Positions 62,641 through 64,000 of a DNA stretch of 64,000 bases are shown here, one piece after another; positions within the stretch are counted from its first letter, which is position 1, and every line of letters starts with the position of its first letter. The notes beneath the pieces are model-generated. The model did no database searches. It had not been told where the DNA came from and was given only the letters and a program-made list of their open reading frames with translations. The DNA is from Salinisphaera sp002433465 (GTDB lineage Bacteria; Pseudomonadota; Gammaproteobacteria; Nevskiales; Salinisphaeraceae), in contig NZ_APNL01000004.1 in assembly GCF_040361435.1 (NCBI RefSeq), positions 209,128 through 273,127 on the forward strand, read 5' to 3'. Position numbers and translations under genes: made by a program.

Positions 62641-64000
62641 TTAACGCAATTCCTTGCGCAGTATCTTGCCGACGTTGGACTTGGGCACTTCGTCGATGAA
62701 CTCGTAGTGCTTGGGTACCTTGTAGGCGGTCAGGTTCTCACGGCAGTACTCGCGTACCGAGTCCAGGCTCAGGTCGGCCCGCTTTTTCACCACGAACAGT
62801 TTCACGGCTTCGCCGGATTTCTCGTCGGGGACGCCGACGGCGGCCGCTTCCAGAATATCCGGGTGGCCGGCCACCACGTCCTCGATCTCGTTGGGATAGA
62901 CGTTGAAACCGGACACCAGAATCATGTCCTTCTTGCGGTCGACGATATAGAACCGGCCCTGGTTGTCCTGGCGAGCAATATCCCCGGTTCTGAAGAAGCC
63001 GTCGTCGGTGAATGCTTCCGCGTTGACGTCGTCCTTGCGCCAGTAGCCGGCCATGACCTGCGGGCCGCGCACGCAGAGCTCGCCGGGTTCGCCCACATCC
63101 AGGCTGCGCCCGTCGTCGTCGCGGATATCGACCTCGGTCGAGGGCAGGGGCAGCCCGATGGAGTGATTGAACTCGCTGATGTCCAGGGGGTTGCAGGTGA
63201 CCACCGGCGAGGTTTCAGACAGTCCGTAGCCTTCGATGATGGGCTTGCCGGTCACCTGTGCCCAGCGCTGAGCCACCGGTTCCTGCGTGGCCATGCCGCC
63301 GGACATGGAGAACTTCAGGGTGGAAAAATCCAGGTCCGCGAAGCCCTCGGTATTGAGCAGGCCGTTGTAGAGGGTGTTCACCCCGGTGATCGCCGTGAAC
63401 GGGTACTGCTTGAGCGTCTTCACGAAGCCGGGCATGTCGCGCGGGTTGGTGATCAGCACGTTCTGCCCGCCCACGGAGAAATACACCAGCGTGTTCACCG
63501 TGAGCGCGAAGATGTGATACATCGGCAGGGCGGTGATGATGAGCTCGCCGTCGTCGCTCATTTCCGGCTTGAACCATTCCTGGCACTGCAACACGTTGGC
63601 CACCACGTTGGCGTGGCTGAGCATGGCGCCCTTGGCCGGGCCGGTGGTGCCGCCGGTGTACTGCAAGAAAGCCAGGTCGTCGCCGCCCAGTTCCACCGGC
63701 TCGAACTGCTGCGATTGTCCGGCGCTGAGAGCCGTATTGAAGTCGGTGGCGCCGGGCAGGTTCCAGTCGGGCACCATCTTCTTCACGCGCTTGACCACGA
63801 AGTTGGTCAGGGCGCGTTTTATCGGCGAGAGCATATCGCCGAGCTGGGTGGTGATGACGGTTTCGACCGGCACCCCGTCGTAGATCTTTTCCAGCGTCGC
63901 GGCGAAATTCTCCATCACCACGAGGGGGCGTACCTCGGCGTCCTTGAGCTGATGCTCGAGCTCGCGCGCGGGGTAGAGCGGGTTGATGTTGACCACCACA
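62641..64000 (-). CDS. fadD: Long-chain-fatty-acid-CoA ligase, second copy (5' end outside the window)
   Basis: The C-terminal ~453 residues of a FadD paralogue; the N-terminal part of about 100 residues lies beyond position 64000. Visible are LQYTGGTTGPAKGAMLSHAN, YGLSETSPVVTCNPLDIS, FRTGDIARQDNQGRFYIVDRKKDMILVSGFNVYPNEIEDVV and PKSNVGKILRKELR. The reading frame is open to the window edge; the Val/Met near 63999 is not a true start. Tandem fadD pairs with different chain-length or growth-condition roles are known in Pseudomonas. Confidence 0.93.
   Translation of the reverse strand, partial: VVVNINPLYPARELEHQLKDAEVRPLVVMENFAATLEKIYDGVPVETVITTQLGDMLSPIKRALTNFVVKRVKKMVPDWNLPGATDFNTALSAGQSQQFEPVELGGDDLAFLQYTGGTTGPAKGAMLSHANVVANVLQCQEWFKPEMSDDGELIITALPMYHIFALTVNTLVYFSVGGQNVLITNPRDMPGFVKTLKQYPFTAITGVNTLYNGLLNTEGFADLDFSTLKFSMSGGMATQEPVAQRWAQVTGKPIIEGYGLSETSPVVTCNPLDISEFNHSIGLPLPSTEVDIRDDDGRSLDVGEPGELCVRGPQVMAGYWRKDDVNAEAFTDDGFFRTGDIARQDNQGRFYIVDRKKDMILVSGFNVYPNEIEDVVAGHPDILEAAAVGVPDEKSGEAVKLFVVKKRADLSLDSVREYCRENLTAYKVPKHYEFIDEVPKSNVGKILRKELR

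Overview
The window looks like chromosomal DNA from a high-GC, Gram-negative gammaproteobacterium. The evidence is minCDE, an AcrAB/OprM-type efflux pump with an E. coli-like AcrR box, SanA, fadI/fadJ, a FadE-like acyl-CoA dehydrogenase, an Mla-type lipid transporter and tandem fadD genes. The many SDR, CoA and lipid-type hydrolase genes would suit a marine or hydrocarbon-associated lineage such as the Salinisphaera/Nevskiales group. That placement is inference only. I saw no phage, transposase, CRISPR array, tRNA or rRNA.

Layout. 1-5 kb: a short DnaA-box-bearing segment, a CpdA-like phosphodiesterase, two methyltransferases, a D-2-hydroxyacid dehydrogenase, a MarR regulator and metF. 5-8 kb: ahcY and metK, which with metF form the methyl cycle on the minus strand. 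8-24 kb: a lipid/fatty-acid region with fadI-fadJ-fadE-CoA transferase-thioredoxin-like genes, two SDRs, two TetR and one MerR regulators, two tandem PF10118-type hydrolases and an epoxide-hydrolase-like enzyme. 24-26 kb: ribB under an FMN riboswitch, and an aminotransferase. 26-32 kb: a Tat-type ferritin-like lipoprotein, then tkt-gap-pgk. 32-35 kb: a MoxR ATPase/CoxE-type VWA pair and sanA. 35-46 kb: acrR, acrAB-oprM-like genes and an Mla/MCE lipid ABC transporter operon. 46-51 kb: a very large Ig-like lipoprotein and an OmpW-type porin. 51-56.4 kb: a circularly permuted ATP-grasp/alpha-E/zinc-peptidase operon with a frameshifted EamA transporter and an alpha/beta hydrolase. 56.8-60.3 kb: minCDE plus a GMC oxidoreductase. 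60.8-64 kb: tandem fadD genes, the second cut by the window end.

The most interesting new signal is an 18-bp palindrome, TGACA-N8-TGTCA. Its best copies share a core close to NCGNYYGA. It sits in front of the SDR at 8281, between the TetR gene and fadI, twice between the SDR and TetR genes at 19 kb, and in front of the hydrolase operon at 22.8 kb. In each case a half-site coincides with a -35-like hexamer. This suggests one TetR-controlled regulon joining the beta-oxidation genes, the SDRs and the PF10118 hydrolase operon. Other notable items are a 19-bp inverted repeat bounding about 186 bp upstream of minC (MITE-like), a REP-like hairpin, the single-base frameshift in the EamA gene, and the unusual partners of the ATP-grasp/alpha-E pair.
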